Shown: positions 63,509 through 64,000 of the stretch, in pieces
How the letters are laid out: every line of letters begins with the position of its first letter
Position numbering within the stretch: position 1 is the stretch's first letter
Assembly: GCA_900547415.1 (NCBI GenBank)
Contig: URGS01000005.1
Span: forward strand, 32,047 to 96,046
Source of the DNA: an uncultured Phascolarctobacterium sp.
GTDB lineage: Bacteria > Bacillota > Negativicutes > Acidaminococcales > Acidaminococcaceae
DNA: 64,000 nt
Reading direction: 5' to 3'
Notes under the pieces: model-generated
Seen by the model: the letters and a program-made list of their open reading frames with translations, nothing else
Told to the model about the DNA's origin: nothing
Databases searched by the model: none
Position numbers and translations under genes: made by a program

Positions 63509-63514
63509 AAACAA

Positions 63515-63669
63515 GTCGTCAGGACATGGCGACGACAACGAACCTTGAAAACTGAACAATAACCTAGAAAAAAGCGAATGTGCGGGTCGAGCGTCTTTCG
63601 AGATGCTAGACCTAAAACAATAAATTCCAAAACAAATAACTAAGAGCCAAATCGGTTCTTCAATAAACT
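63515..63669 (+). promoter_or_regulatory. rRNA leader with boxA-like sequence and processing hairpins
   Basis: GTCGTC (63515-63520) pairs with GACGAC (63531-63536). CTTGAAAACTGAACA (63544-63558) resembles the boxA-type sequence of Firmicutes rRNA leaders and spacers. A hairpin, 63585-63612, has a TTCG tetraloop. These should help antitermination and rRNA processing. Confidence 0.6.
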
Positions 63670-64000
63670 TTATTGGAGAGTTTGATCCTGGCTCAGGACG
63701 AACGCTGGCGGCATGCCTAACACATGCAAGTCGAACGGAGACTATTTCGGTAGTCTTAGTGGCGAACGGGTGAGTAACGCGTGGGCAACCTGCCCTCTAG
63801 ATGGGGACAACATCCCGAAAGGGGTGCTAATACCGAATGTGACGGTTTATCCGCATGGATGAACCGTGAAAGATGGCCTCTACATGTAAGCTATCGCTAG
63901 AGGATGGGCCTGCGTCTGATTAGCTAGTTGGTAGGGTAACGGCCTACCAAGGCGACGATCAGTAGCCGGTCTGAGAGGATGAACGGCCACATTGGGACTG
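63670..64000 (+). rRNA. rrs: 16S ribosomal RNA, 5' part (cut by window end)
   Basis: The sequence GAGTTTGATCCTGGCTCAG at 63678 on is the universal 16S start region; by alignment to E. coli numbering, position 1 is near 63670. The V1-V2 regions and the conserved GGCGAACGGGTGAGTAACGC follow up to about E. coli position 320. The pattern fits Negativicutes, most like Phascolarctobacterium/Acidaminococcus as I remember them. Confidence 0.98.

Overview
The window comes from a low-to-mid GC member of the Firmicutes class Negativicutes. The 16S rRNA start at its right end and the gene order miaB-mutS-mutL-methyltransferase-miaA-hfq both suggest this. From memory the 16S variable regions look most like Phascolarctobacterium/Acidaminococcus (Acidaminococcaceae); this is an impression, not a search result.

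Layout: (1) 1-16,900 is housekeeping DNA. It holds a secreted/anchored DUF2939-like protein, the tRNA-modification/mismatch-repair/Hfq cluster, a XerC/D recombinase, a divergent polysaccharide deacetylase, a class III aminotransferase, HtpX, an M42 peptidase, Ndk and a PduO-type corrinoid adenosyltransferase. (2) About 16,900-25,600 is an accessory, partly decayed zone. A group II intron of class C character sits directly behind a terminator. It is followed by a RecQ-like helicase fused to a phosphoribosyltransferase (PRTase) domain and an adjacent DprA/Smf-like protein, then a second terminator resembling the first, a decayed ISL3-like insertion sequence, a DMT transporter and two small unknown genes, one of them frameshifted. 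(3) 25,600-63,240 is again housekeeping. It includes an aminotransferase, T-box-leuS, comEA-comEC-holA, a glutamine synthetase behind a structured leader, a thioesterase/acyl-CoA dehydrogenase pair, lspA-rluD, pyrR-LUD protein-udp-deoB, sbcD-sbcC, xpt-pbuX-amidohydrolase, ilvD, fabK-like, nadE, a YbaK-like deacylase, thrC, pepF and a B12-binding radical SAM protein. (4) 63,240-64,000 is the promoter, leader and 5' end of an rRNA operon.

The most unusual item is the helicase-PRTase plus DprA-like pair (18,994-22,021). PRTase/DprA pairing is the logic of the ShosTA toxin-antitoxin/defence system, but here the PRTase is fused to a RecQ helicase. In this genome the helicase carries one nonsense codon and one homopolymer frameshift, while the DprA partner is intact. 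Every broken gene I found (intron maturase, helicase, transposase, one small gene) lies in the 8.6 kb accessory zone.

Starts were re-chosen from the upstream ribosome binding site where the longest reading frame looked over-extended. Promoters and hairpins were found by eye and are predictions.
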